Made by a program: the position numbers and the translations under genes. Of a stretch of DNA of 64,000 nt, positions 7,850 through 16,466 are shown one piece after another. Under the pieces are notes generated by a model, which was not told the DNA's origin, did not search any database, and saw only the letters and a list, made by a program, of their open reading frames with translations. Origin of the DNA: Thiobacillus denitrificans DSM 12475 (lineage in GTDB: Bacteria; Pseudomonadota; Gammaproteobacteria; Burkholderiales; Thiobacillaceae); contig NZ_AQWL01000004.1 of NCBI RefSeq assembly GCF_000376425.1, positions 78,223-142,222 of the forward strand, read 5' to 3'. Position 1 is the first letter of the stretch. The number at the start of each line of letters is the position of its first letter.

Positions 7850-8605
7850 ATGGAAACCGCAGTACACCCCACCCAGCTGGGCTTCGCCCATTTCCTCGCA
7901 CAGGCCGACGGCCTCGCGCATTTCCTGCTCGTCGTACTGCTCGCGATGTCGGTCATCACCTGGTACCTCATCGCCAGCAAGAGCATTGCCAACTGGCGCA
8001 TGAAGAAACATGCGCAGGCTTTCCTGGCGCGCTTCTGGGATGCGCCCGGCCTGGCCTCGGTGGCCGAATACCTGCAGAACCATGGCATCAACGACCCGTT
8101 CTCGCATCTCACCCATCACGGCCTCAAGGCCGCCGAGCAGTTCCGCAACAAGACCGGCCAGCGTCTGGTCGAGTCGGGCTCGGAAGACGAATTCCTCACC
8201 CGCGCGTTGCGGCGGGCGATCAATCAGGACACCGCGCGCCTGGAATACGGCCACACCATGCTGGCGTCGATCGCCTCCTCGGCGCCTTTCGTCGGCCTGT
8301 TCGGCACGGTATGGGGCATTTATCACGCGCTGGTCAATATCGGCATGAGCGGGTCGGGCAGCCTCGATCAGGTGGCGGGGCCGGTCGGCGAGGCGCTGAT
8401 CATGACTGCACTGGGCCTGGCCGTCGCGATCCCCGCCGTGCTTGCCTACAACTTCTTCAACCGCGCCAAGCGCAGCATGCTGTCCGATGTCGACGGCTTC
8501 GCACACGACCTGTTCGCTTTCATGTCCACCGGCGTGCGCAACAACACCCGCGTCGACCGCGGCGAAGCGCGCATCTACAGCGCACCCGTGGCAAGGGGCG
8601 CGTGA
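7850..8605 (+). CDS. exbB: Biopolymer transport protein ExbB (MotA/TolQ/ExbB family)
   Basis: ExbB forms the pentameric inner-membrane proton channel that energises TonB. The 251-aa protein has three membrane segments, at about residues 20-42, 140-165 and 180-205. The conserved block SIASSAPFVGLFGTVWGIYH and the glycine/alanine-rich EALIMTALGLAVAIPAVLAY are typical. It starts three bases after the tonB stop with AGGAG upstream. The stop overlaps the exbD start by one base. Confidence 0.95.
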   Translation: METAVHPTQLGFAHFLAQADGLAHFLLVVLLAMSVITWYLIASKSIANWRMKKHAQAFLARFWDAPGLASVAEYLQNHGINDPFSHLTHHGLKAAEQFRNKTGQRLVESGSEDEFLTRALRRAINQDTARLEYGHTMLASIASSAPFVGLFGTVWGIYHALVNIGMSGSGSLDQVAGPVGEALIMTALGLAVAIPAVLAYNFFNRAKRSMLSDVDGFAHDLFAFMSTGVRNNTRVDRGEARIYSAPVARGA

Positions 8606-9024
8606 TGGCCTTCGGCGGACTCACGAACGACGGCGGCGACGGCGACAATGCGGAAATCAACATGATTCCGCTGATCGACGTGATGCTGGTGCTGCTGGTC
8701 ATCTTCATCATCACTGCGCCTTTGATGACGCACGCGGTCAAGGTCGACCTGCCGACCGCTTCCAGCCAGCCCGACCCGGCCCGGCCCGAGACGATCAATC
8801 TCTCGATCAAGGCAGACGGCTCGGTGTTCTGGAACGCCGAGCCGGTCGACGCCGCTGCCTGGCAGGCACGCATGGAAGCTGCTGCGCAGCAGACGCCACA
8901 GCCGGAAATCCACCTCCGCGCCGACGGCGATCTGGCCTACCGCAATGTCGCGCAGATCATGGCCGACGCCGCGAAAGCCGGTCTCACCAAGCTGGGATTC
9001 GTGACCGACCCCCACCCCCGATAA
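8605..9024 (+). CDS. exbD: Biopolymer transport protein ExbD
   Basis: ExbD is the single-span partner of ExbB. The 139-aa protein has a short cytoplasmic N-terminus, then INMIPLIDVMLVLLVIFII with the membrane Asp needed for proton movement. A periplasmic domain with the ExbD/TolR fold follows. It is preceded by the overlapping stop of exbB (TGATG) and followed by a TonB-dependent receptor. Confidence 0.95.
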   Translation: MAFGGLTNDGGDGDNAEINMIPLIDVMLVLLVIFIITAPLMTHAVKVDLPTASSQPDPARPETINLSIKADGSVFWNAEPVDAAAWQARMEAAAQQTPQPEIHLRADGDLAYRNVAQIMADAAKAGLTKLGFVTDPHPR

Positions 9025-9133
9025 GGTTTCACTACCGGACGCAGCTGTCCATTTTCAACCACCGCCAGCCAGCCGCATGCCTTGCATCAAGCCAGCCAGC
9101 CAGCCAAACACATCCGACGCAAGGGAGCAAGCA

Positions 9134-11218
9134 ATGAACCGCATCACCCGTACTTTCAGGCAGCAGGGCCCGGCCTGTGTACTCACCCCATCCCGGCTGG
9201 CCGTGGCCGTGGCCTTCGCCCTCAATTTCCCCGCCCAGGGAATGGCCGCCCAGGCTGAGCTGCCGCGCATCGACGTCATCTCCGGTGGCGAAGAAGCCAT
9301 TGCCAAACAACCGGGTTCGGTCTCGATCGTCAATCAGGCGCAACTCGAACGCATCCAGCCGCTCACCACCGAGGACGCCCTGCGCCAGGTGCCCGGGGTG
9401 CACATCAAGCGCGAAGAAGAAACGGCTGTCGTCGCCAACATCGGCATCCGCGGCCTGAACGCGGCTGACTACAAGTCGCTGATCCTCGAAGACGGCGTGC
9501 CCATTGCCCCCGGCCTGTTCGTCGGCAACGGCCGCTACTACAACCCGCGCATCCAGCGCATGGACGAAATCGAAGTGCTGAAGGGTGCCGCTGCGCTGCG
9601 CTACGGCCCCAACACCATCGGCGGCGTCATCAACTACAAGACCAAGGATCCCATCGACGGCTTTTCCGTTTCGGGCCGCGCTGGCACGCACAACTATCGC
9701 GAAGCCACCATCGAAGCAGGCGGTTCGACCCCTTCGGGAGAAGCCAGGGCCGGCTTGTTCTACACCCGCGCGTCAAGCGACGGCTTCCAGGACAAAGGCT
9801 TCGACATGCAGGATTTCATGGTCAAGGCCGGCATGGCGCTGGGTGACGACCAGTGGCTGGGCGCGAAATTCACTTATTACGAAAACGACGCCAATATTTC
9901 CTATCGCGGCCTGTTCCTTGGCGAATACAACGCCGGAGCCGGGTACAACCCCGCGCCGGATGATTATTTCCTGACCGAACGCAAATCGCTCGACATCAAC
10001 CATATGTGGGAAATCCGCCCCGGCATGAGCCTCAACACCGTGGTCTACTGGAGCGAGATGTACCGCGATTACTGGCGCTTCGCAGTCGACAACGCCGCCT
10101 CGACCGCCGCCGGAAGCTGGGTTTACACGAACGTCGTCAACGGCAACAACCGCGCCTTCGACCGCATCGGTCTGGATTCCCGTCTCACTGTCGCCAACCG
10201 GCTCTTCGGCGTGACCGGCGAGGCCGAAATCGGTGTGCGCGTGATGCAGGAAGAGATGGTCGATCAGGGTATCGCCGCGACCCGTGCCAACCCGCGTACC
10301 GGCACGATCACCTCCGACCGCATCGATACCGCCACCAGCTACGCCCTGTTCGCGCAGAATCGCTTCGATGTGACCGACAGGCTCTCGATTACCCCTGGCC
10401 TGCGGATCGAAAGCTACGAGCAGGAGCGTGAAGATCTGAAGAACAGCGCCAACAACGGCGACAGTTCGAACACCGAATACCTGCCCGGGATCGGCGCAAC
10501 CTACAAGCTGAGCCCCGCCGCCCAGCTTTATGGCAGTGTCTACAAAGCGTTCTCGCCGCCACTCAACTCGCAGTCGATCGTCACCGGTCTCGATCAGCAA
10601 CTCGACGCCGAACATTCCATCAACGTCGAATTCGGCGTACGCGGCGGCAGTGGCGCGCTACGTTATGAATTCACCGCGTTCCAGATGGATTTCGACAACC
10701 AGATCACCCCGGCCATCTCCGGCGGCCTCGCGAACGCGAACGCCGGCAGCACTCTGCATCGCGGTCTGGAAGGCGCGCTGGGCTACCGCTGGGACAATGG
10801 CTTCAGCATGGACGGCAACCTGACCTGGATTCCGGTTTCGGAATACCGCGAAGATCGTGGCGGCGGCATCAACGACGGCAACCGCCTGCCCTACTCGCCA
10901 GAACTGCTGGCGAACCTGAGCCTCGGCTACGCGTCGGGCCCGGTCAACGCTGCACTATCGTGGAATTACGTCGATGAGCAATTCGGTTCCGGCGAGAACA
11001 CCACGCCGATCACCGGCAGCGGCAACGCCGTCTGGTCGGGCCTGATTCCGAGCTACTACACCGTAGACCTCACCGGCAGCTACGACGTCAACAAGCAACT
11101 CAAACTCTTCGGCGCGATCAAGAACCTGACCGACGAGCGCTACATCGCCAGTCTGCGCCAGGGCATCTATGCCGGTCCCGAACGGGCATTCGAAGTGGGT
11201 GCGAAATACACCTTCTGA
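9134..11218 (+). CDS. TonB-dependent outer-membrane receptor, FecA-like
   Basis: This 694-aa protein has a signal peptide ending near AAQA. A TonB-box-like IDVISGGEEA follows. The plug domain, about residues 45-160, carries ALRQVPGVHIKREEE, NIGIRGLNAADYKSLILEDG and VLKGAAALRYGPNTIGGVIN. The rest is a 22-strand barrel ending in the aromatic outer-membrane signal KYTF. The plug resembles the FecA-type ferric-citrate group, but the ligand is uncertain. ATG 9134 is chosen for its AAGGGAG site. Operon position after tonB-exbBD supports iron or heme uptake. Confidence 0.9.
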   Translation: MNRITRTFRQQGPACVLTPSRLAVAVAFALNFPAQGMAAQAELPRIDVISGGEEAIAKQPGSVSIVNQAQLERIQPLTTEDALRQVPGVHIKREEETAVVANIGIRGLNAADYKSLILEDGVPIAPGLFVGNGRYYNPRIQRMDEIEVLKGAAALRYGPNTIGGVINYKTKDPIDGFSVSGRAGTHNYREATIEAGGSTPSGEARAGLFYTRASSDGFQDKGFDMQDFMVKAGMALGDDQWLGAKFTYYENDANISYRGLFLGEYNAGAGYNPAPDDYFLTERKSLDINHMWEIRPGMSLNTVVYWSEMYRDYWRFAVDNAASTAAGSWVYTNVVNGNNRAFDRIGLDSRLTVANRLFGVTGEAEIGVRVMQEEMVDQGIAATRANPRTGTITSDRIDTATSYALFAQNRFDVTDRLSITPGLRIESYEQEREDLKNSANNGDSSNTEYLPGIGATYKLSPAAQLYGSVYKAFSPPLNSQSIVTGLDQQLDAEHSINVEFGVRGGSGALRYEFTAFQMDFDNQITPAISGGLANANAGSTLHRGLEGALGYRWDNGFSMDGNLTWIPVSEYREDRGGGINDGNRLPYSPELLANLSLGYASGPVNAALSWNYVDEQFGSGENTTPITGSGNAVWSGLIPSYYTVDLTGSYDVNKQLKLFGAIKNLTDERYIASLRQGIYAGPERAFEVGAKYTF

Positions 11219-11288
11219 CCTGCGTCACGACTTCCGGGGAAAACGTAATCGTCACCCTTGACAACGTACTGACCTCCGGCGAGTTCGT

Positions 11289-11317
11289 GGGACGGACCTC
11301 TGCTCGAGGCCCGTCCC
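11289..11317 (+). terminator. Hairpin between the two receptor genes
   Basis: GGGACGG at 11289-11295 pairs with CCGTCCC at 11311-11317, and an inner CCTC/GAGG pair extends the stem. A T-rich stretch follows a few bases later. It may terminate the tonB operon or partly insulate the second receptor. Confidence 0.5.
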
Positions 11318-11395
11318 GCACACTCATCTTTTCAACCGCCAGCCAAGCAGCGTTTTGCTCCGCCAGCCCGTTATTTTCCAGCCAGGAGCAAATCC

Positions 11396-13639
11396 ATGTC
11401 ACCCCCCCGTCCACACCCGCCTTCGGGTGCCCTCCGCCAGCTGCTGGCACGCATCCAGCCGGCCGCCACGACCCCTGTGGCAGCCTCGCTCGCATTCATG
11501 ATGCTGGCCCCCGCCGCCGCGCTGGCGCAAACCCCTGGCGCGGCCGAAACCACCCTGGCCACGGTACAGGTGGAGGACACCGCCGACCCCATGGCCGTCA
11601 ATAACGGCTACCAGGCGACCGAGACCCGCGTCGGTAAAATCAAGCAGAATCCGCACGACGTTCCACAAGCGATCACCACCCTCACCAACCAGTTGATGGA
11701 AGAGCAGCAGGTCGGTAGCCTGCGCGAAGCGCTGCGCAACGTGTCCGGCCTTACCTTCAACGCCGCCGAAGGCGGCCGCGCGGGCGACAACATGATGCTG
11801 CGCGGCTTCTACACCTTCGGCGACCTGTATCTGGACGGTCTCCGCGATACCGCGCAGTACAACCGCGAAACCTTCAACCTGGAGCAGGTCGACGTGCTGC
11901 GCGGTTCCGCTTCGATGCTGTTCGGCCGCGGCCAGGCCGGCGGCGTCATCAATCTGGTCAGCAAGACGCCCAAGCGCGCCGACGCCTACAAGCTGACCGG
12001 CAGCGTCGGCACCGACGGGTACACCGAAGCCACGGCCGATCTCAACAAGCGCATCGGCCAGGACGCCGCCGTGCGGGTCAATCTGATGAAGCGCGACGAA
12101 GACAGCTGGCGCGAGAACCCGGTCACCGGCGCCCAGCCGGAAGTCGATCGCAGCGGCGTGGCAGTCAGCCTGGCGTTGGGGATGCAGACCGACGACGCGT
12201 TCATCCTGTCGCATCAATTCACCCGCAACCGGGACATCCCCGACTACGGCTTCTCGTTCGACAATGCCACGCGCCGTCCGAACACCCATTTTTCGCCGAA
12301 CACCTTCTGGGGCATCGATGCCAACTTCGACGACAGCGACGTGAACATCAGCACCGCGACGTGGACGCACCGTTTCTCGCCGACGAGCGAACTGCGCACC
12401 GTGGTTCGTTACGGCGATTACGAGCGCAGCTACTGGGCACGTACACCCAATGCCACCACGCCGCCGAACGCGATCGGCCTGATCGGCACCAATGCCGGCC
12501 CGACGCGCTCGATGGACTACGAGACCGTCACCGTGCAGTCCGACTACAACACCCGCTTCCGCGCCTTCGACATGAAGCACGAACTGGTCACCGGCGTCGA
12601 GTATCTGCACGAGGACAGCCATCGCATCGGACTCCGCAATCTTGGCGGCACGACGGTAGGCAATCCGCCGCTGTTCCAGCCCTACGTCGAGAACACCACG
12701 GGCGCGGTCAATTTCACCGGCGATTCCTACGCAATCTACGTGCAGGATACGGTCGAGTTCATGCCTTTCTGGAAAGCCACGCTGGGCGCCAGGCGCGACG
12801 AGCTGTATGCCGATTATTACAGCCTCACCTCGCCCAGCCTGGAGTATGGCGAGTGGAGCTACCGCGCGGCGCTGTCATGGCAGCCCAACGATAGCGCGCA
12901 CTACTACCTCGGCTACAGTGATTCGTTCAGCCCCACCGCCGACCTGTATCAGCTGACCGTCACACCACAGCCACCCGAAACCAGCCAGGTGGTCGAGCTG
13001 GGCGCAAAATGGATGTTCTTCGACGGCGATCTCGCGTTCCGCACCGCCCTCTACCGTGCCACCAAGCACTGGGAGCGCAACACCGATCTCGAGTCGACGG
13101 CCTCGATTCTCACCAGGAAACGACGGACGGACGGACTGGAATTCGAGCTGGCAGGCCGCATCACCTCCAACTGGGAAGTGTTTGCCGGGCTCGCGCTGAT
13201 GGATGCCGAGATCCTCGACACGGCCGAAAACATCAATGCCACGACAGGGGTCATCACCAAGGGCAACCTCGGCTACATCGGCCAGCGGCCGCGCAATACG
13301 CCCGAATACACCTTCAATTTATGGAGCACCTACAAGCTCGGCGGCGGCTGGAAAATTGGCGGCGGCGTCGAGGTCAAGGGCGACCGCTACGGCTACAACC
13401 CGAGCGGCGCGGGCGCGATTCCCACCCTGCCGGGCGGCACCGCTTTCCATCCCAACACCGCGCCGTCCTACGACCGCTGGGATGCCATGGTCGCCTACGA
13501 ACGGAAGGACTGGGGCGTTCGCCTGAACGTCAAGAACGTGTTCGACGAAGTCTATTACGACGCGATCTACGACAACGGCCCGTTCACCGTTCCCGGCACC
13601 AACCGCGCCTTCATCCTCACCGGCGAACTGAAATTCTGA
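11396..13639 (+). CDS. TonB-dependent siderophore receptor, Fiu/FhuE type
   Basis: This 747-aa protein has a long signal region ending near AAALAQ. Its plug contains NPHDVPQAITTLTNQLM, LREALRNVSGLTFNAAEGGR and VDVLRGSASMLFGRGQAGGV, which are typical of the TonB-siderophore receptor subfamily. The barrel ends FILTGELKF with the terminal Phe. The family takes up ferric catecholate or hydroxamate siderophores; no siderophore biosynthesis genes are nearby, so a xenosiderophore role is likely. The neighbouring PiuC-type dioxygenase is a common partner of Fiu/PiuA receptors. Confidence 0.92.
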   Translation: MSPPRPHPPSGALRQLLARIQPAATTPVAASLAFMMLAPAAALAQTPGAAETTLATVQVEDTADPMAVNNGYQATETRVGKIKQNPHDVPQAITTLTNQLMEEQQVGSLREALRNVSGLTFNAAEGGRAGDNMMLRGFYTFGDLYLDGLRDTAQYNRETFNLEQVDVLRGSASMLFGRGQAGGVINLVSKTPKRADAYKLTGSVGTDGYTEATADLNKRIGQDAAVRVNLMKRDEDSWRENPVTGAQPEVDRSGVAVSLALGMQTDDAFILSHQFTRNRDIPDYGFSFDNATRRPNTHFSPNTFWGIDANFDDSDVNISTATWTHRFSPTSELRTVVRYGDYERSYWARTPNATTPPNAIGLIGTNAGPTRSMDYETVTVQSDYNTRFRAFDMKHELVTGVEYLHEDSHRIGLRNLGGTTVGNPPLFQPYVENTTGAVNFTGDSYAIYVQDTVEFMPFWKATLGARRDELYADYYSLTSPSLEYGEWSYRAALSWQPNDSAHYYLGYSDSFSPTADLYQLTVTPQPPETSQVVELGAKWMFFDGDLAFRTALYRATKHWERNTDLESTASILTRKRRTDGLEFELAGRITSNWEVFAGLALMDAEILDTAENINATTGVITKGNLGYIGQRPRNTPEYTFNLWSTYKLGGGWKIGGGVEVKGDRYGYNPSGAGAIPTLPGGTAFHPNTAPSYDRWDAMVAYERKDWGVRLNVKNVFDEVYYDAIYDNGPFTVPGTNRAFILTGELKF

Positions 13640-13647
13640 CCCGCCTT

Positions 13648-13698
13648 CCCTGCCCGTCGGCAGGGATGTGACGCTGCCCACGCGGCGTCACATCCCTG
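13648..13698 (+). promoter_or_regulatory. Overlapping alternative hairpins before piuC
   Basis: A 14-bp perfect inverted repeat pairs 13661-13674 with 13685-13698 across a 10-base loop. The left arm's CAGGG also belongs to a smaller stem (13648-13654 with 13659-13665, loop CGTC). The two folds cannot both form. The element sits 14 bases before the piuC start. Confidence 0.55.
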
Positions 13699-13711
13699 AC
13701 AGGAGCCCCTC

Positions 13712-14395
13712 ATGCTATTGCTCATTCCCAATGTACTCGACGCCGCCACCCTCGCCCGCTGCAGCGATCTGCTCGACCAGGCCGACTGGACCGACGGCCG
13801 CGTCACCGCCGGTTCGCAGGCCGCCACGGTCAAAAACAACTTGCAACTGCCGGAAGCCAGTCCGTTCGCCCAGCAGTTGCGTGCCAGCGTCCTCGAAGCA
13901 CTGTCGAAGAATCCTGCCTTTTTCAGCGCCGCTTTGCCCAGGCGCATCTACCCGCTGCTATTCAACCGTTACGGCGGCGAAGCCAATTCCTTCGGCAATC
14001 ATGTCGACAACGCCATCCGCACCCATCCGGCGAGCGCCCAGCACGTGCGCACCGATCTGTCATTCACGCTGTTTCTCAACGATCCCGCCGACTACGACGG
14101 TGGCGAACTCATCATCGAGGACGGCATGGGCGGGCGGGCGGTCAAGCTGCCGGCGGGTCACCTCATCCTCTACCCGTCATACAGCGTGCACCGCGTCGAA
14201 GCAGTGACGCGCGGCACGCGGCTGGCGTGCTTTTCCTGGCTGGAAAGCATGGTGCGCGAGCCGCAACAGCGCGAATTGCTGTATGAACTGGACATGAGCA
14301 TCGTCGCCCTGCGCGGCGAGCAGGGCGAGACCGATACCACAGTGCGGCTTACCAGCTGTTATCACAACCTGATGCGAATGTGGGCGACGGTGTAA
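13712..14395 (+). CDS. piuC: Fe2+/2-oxoglutarate-dependent dioxygenase, PiuC/YbiX family
   Basis: This 227-aa PKHD-type protein matches the PiuC/YbiX length exactly. The iron facial triad is visible as H97-x-D99 (NHVDNAIR) and H160 (YSVHRVEAV). FNRYGGEANSFGNHVD and YDGGELIIED are strong family blocks. Members accompany siderophore receptors and are iron-regulated; the substrate is not established. An AGGAG site precedes the ATG. It lies 72 bases after the receptor, probably in its operon. Confidence 0.92.
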   Translation: MLLLIPNVLDAATLARCSDLLDQADWTDGRVTAGSQAATVKNNLQLPEASPFAQQLRASVLEALSKNPAFFSAALPRRIYPLLFNRYGGEANSFGNHVDNAIRTHPASAQHVRTDLSFTLFLNDPADYDGGELIIEDGMGGRAVKLPAGHLILYPSYSVHRVEAVTRGTRLACFSWLESMVREPQQRELLYELDMSIVALRGEQGETDTTVRLTSCYHNLMRMWATV

Positions 14396-14533
14396 GCGGA
14401 CACGAACAAGCGCGCCTTATGGCGGCCGTCATGACGGAGGCCGCGCGTGCCTAAGGCTGACGCCGGGCGCGACCACGCCGCCACTACTGTTTTTTCCTTG
14501 CTTTCAGCGTAGTGCCGCCCTGTATGTTTGTTA

Positions 14534-14559
14534 TTGACAATTATTCTCATTTATATAAT
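14534..14559 (+). promoter_or_regulatory. Fur-box-like promoter of bfd
   Basis: TTGACA (14534-14539) is followed by an AT-rich stretch ATTATTCTCATTTATATAAT with TATAAT at 14554-14559. The spacing is short (14 bases), but an overlapping TATATA is possible. GACAATTATTCTCATTTAT resembles a Fur box, as expected because bfd is iron-repressed in many bacteria. Confidence 0.6.
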
Positions 14560-14596
14560 ATTCCATTTAACCGATGCAACTGCTGGAGAGTTCACC

Positions 14597-14806
14597 ATGT
14601 ACGTCTGCCTTTGCCACAGCGTCACCGACACCGATATCCGCCGGCTTGTGCGTACCGAAGGCGTATGCTCGATGCGCGAATTGAGCAGGCAACTGGGTGT
14701 CGCCACCCAATGCGGCAAGTGCGGCCGCTGCGCCAGGGAAGTGCTGCACGACGCCATGCATGAGACACGCAGCGAAGCAGGCTGCCCCGCGCTCGTGGCC
14801 GCCTGA
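14597..14806 (+). CDS. bfd: Bacterioferritin-associated ferredoxin Bfd
   Basis: This 69-aa protein has the Bfd 2Fe-2S pattern. C4 and C6 lie in MYVCLCHSVTD, and C39 and C42 lie in TQCGKCGRC. Bfd delivers electrons to bacterioferritin heme to release stored iron under starvation. GGAGAG precedes the ATG. The bacterioferritin gene follows in the same direction after 172 bases. A GC-rich hairpin (14839-14862) between them fits separate regulation, with bfd made in low iron and bfr in high iron. Confidence 0.95.
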   Translation: MYVCLCHSVTDTDIRRLVRTEGVCSMRELSRQLGVATQCGKCGRCAREVLHDAMHETRSEAGCPALVAA

Positions 14807-14838
14807 CCCCCGCCCATACCCGACTCCCATTACCCAGA

Positions 14839-14876
14839 CGCCGCCGAATCGCCACGGCGGCGCTTGCTTTGCAAGC
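14839..14876 (+). terminator. Hairpins between bfd and bfr
   Basis: CGCCGCCG (14839-14846) pairs with CGGCGGCG (14855-14862). A second small stem, GCTTGC/GCAAGC, follows at once. There is no T run, so a Rho-independent role is uncertain. Confidence 0.45.
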
Positions 14877-14978
14877 CCGTATACCTAGAATGCCGGATGA
14901 ACCTGCATTGCCCCCTGACCGGGCATGCGTCCAGCCATCAGCCCGCTCGCGGGCATTTCCAGCCACCAGGAGAGCGTC

Positions 14979-15458
14979 ATGAAAGGCGATAAGAAAGTCA
15001 TCCAGTATCTGAACAAGACCCTGACGGTGGAGCTCACTGCCGTCAACCAGTATTTCCTGCATGCGCGCATGTACAAGAACTGGGGGCTGACTGCACTGGG
15101 CAAGCATGAATACGAGGAATCGATCGAGGAGATGCGCCATGCCGACAAACTGATCGAGCGCATCCTCTTTCTGGAAGGTCTGCCCAACCTGCAGGACCTC
15201 AACAAGCTGATGATCGGCGAGAACGTGCCCGAGTGCCTGGCATGCGACCTCAAGCTCGAGCACACCGGCCGGGCCCTGTATATCGAAGCGATTGCGCATT
15301 GCGAAGCGGTCAAGGATTACGTCTCGCGCGAAATCCTGGTCAGCATCCAGGCAGACACTGAAGAGCACATCGATTATCTGGAAACCCAGCTCGACCTCAT
15401 CCAGCGCATGGGCGAACAGAACTACATGCAAACCGCTGCCGGCCCGATTGAAGGCTGA
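14979..15458 (+). CDS. bfr: Bacterioferritin
   Basis: This 159-aa protein is a heme-containing 24-mer iron store. All key residues are visible: ferroxidase ligands E18, E51 and H54, and the heme ligand M52 in [18 protein letters not shown]. The [11 protein letters not shown] and [14 protein letters not shown] blocks are typical. The ATG at 14979 follows CAGGAGAG. The C-terminus adds a short AAGPIEG tail. Pairing with bfd gives a full iron storage and release module. Confidence 0.96.
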   Translation: MKGDKKVIQYLNKTLTVELTAVNQYFLHARMYKNWGLTALGKHEYEESIEEMRHADKLIERILFLEGLPNLQDLNKLMIGENVPECLACDLKLEHTGRALYIEAIAHCEAVKDYVSREILVSIQADTEEHIDYLETQLDLIQRMGEQNYMQTAAGPIEG

Positions 15459-15550
15459 GCGCAGTCCGCCATACCATCAACGTCCCCCAGCGGGACTTAC
15501 GACTGCCCGGGCTTCGGCCCGCCGCAGAGGAATCCCCGCGTGGGACATTC

Positions 15551-16180
15551 ATGCCTGCCAGCTTCGATCCGGATTGCCGCACCTGCCCGCGTCTCGCCAC
15601 CTTTCTTGACGAGGTACGCGCACGCCACCCCGATTACCACGCCCGCCCGGTACCCGCTTTTGGCGACGCCGCGCCCGATCTGCTTATCGTTGGCCTCGCC
15701 CCCGGCATGCACGGCGCCAACCGCAGCGGCCGCCCCTTCACCGGCGACTACGCCGGGGTGCTCCTGTACGAGACGCTGCACCGCTTCGGCTACGCCAGTG
15801 CGCCGCAATCGCTAGCGGCAAACGACGGCTTGCAGCTCATCGGCTGCCGCATCACCAACGCGGTGAAATGCCTGCCGCCCGCCAACAAGCCGGAGCCCGG
15901 CGAGATTCGCGAATGCAACCGCTATCTCGCCACCGAACTGGCCGATCTGCCCGGGCATGCCAGCATCCTGGCGCTGGGCCAGATCGCGCATCAGGCCGTG
16001 CTGCGCGCGCAAGGCCTCAAGCTCAAGGACTACCCCTTCGCCCACGCCAGCGACCATCGCCTGCCCGACGGCCGGCGGCTGGTCAGCAGCTACCACTGCT
16101 CCCGCTACAATACCCAGACGCGCCGCCTCACCCCCGAAATGTTCGCGGCGGTGTTCGAGAAAATTCAAGCCAAGGACTGA
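15551..16180 (+). CDS. Type 5 uracil-DNA glycosylase (UdgB)
   Basis: This 209-aa enzyme should excise uracil and other deaminated bases from DNA. Motif GLAPGMHGANRSGRPFTGDY is the UdgB signature (family 5), lacking the polar catalytic residue of family 1. Cys residues at the N-terminus (CRTCPR) and in the ITNAVKCLPP block fit the 4Fe-4S cluster ligands. The HCSRYNTQTRRLT segment is the second active-site motif. The next gene starts two bases after its stop. Confidence 0.9.
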   Translation: MPASFDPDCRTCPRLATFLDEVRARHPDYHARPVPAFGDAAPDLLIVGLAPGMHGANRSGRPFTGDYAGVLLYETLHRFGYASAPQSLAANDGLQLIGCRITNAVKCLPPANKPEPGEIRECNRYLATELADLPGHASILALGQIAHQAVLRAQGLKLKDYPFAHASDHRLPDGRRLVSSYHCSRYNTQTRRLTPEMFAAVFEKIQAKD

Positions 16181-16182
16181 CC

Positions 16183-16368
16183 ATGCCCGTCGTCACCATC
16201 AAGCTCGCCGGTTCGCTCACCCGCGCACAGAAACAGAAGGTTGCCGAGGAAATCACCGCCACGCTGGAGCGCCACGCCGGCAAACCGGCGTCGTATACCA
16301 CCATCGCGTTCGAGGAACTGCCGGACGAGAACTGGGCGATCGCCGGCAAGCTTTTGGACGAGGAATGA
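16183..16368 (+). CDS. 4-oxalocrotonate tautomerase family protein
   Basis: This 61-aa protein begins MPVVTIKLAGSLTRAQK. Removal of Met would expose the catalytic Pro-1 of the tautomerase superfamily. The length is that of the hexameric 4-OT subunit. The substrate is unknown. It starts two bases after the glycosylase stop, so it is co-transcribed with it. Confidence 0.85.
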   Translation: MPVVTIKLAGSLTRAQKQKVAEEITATLERHAGKPASYTTIAFEELPDENWAIAGKLLDEE

Positions 16369-16370
16369 TT

Positions 16371-16456
16371 TTTTTATCCGCGAAGTACGCGAAGAACCGC
16401 GAAGAAAGACTTTGAAGATTTTCTTCGTGTCACTTCGCGTACTTCGCGGATAAAAA
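16371..16456. repeat. 24-bp perfect inverted repeat in uvrC leader
   Basis: The arms at 16371-16394 and 16433-16456 are exact inverse copies built around the phrase CGCGAAGTACGCGAAG. The loop contains a further CGAAGAAA/TTTTCTTCG pair. This is the type of intergenic repeat that yields spurious FIREVRE/LRVLRG peptides in many genomes. The right arm reaches the uvrC ribosome site. A degenerate relative lies at 32935-33017. Confidence 0.8.
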
Positions 16457-16466
16457 GGTTTTGCAA

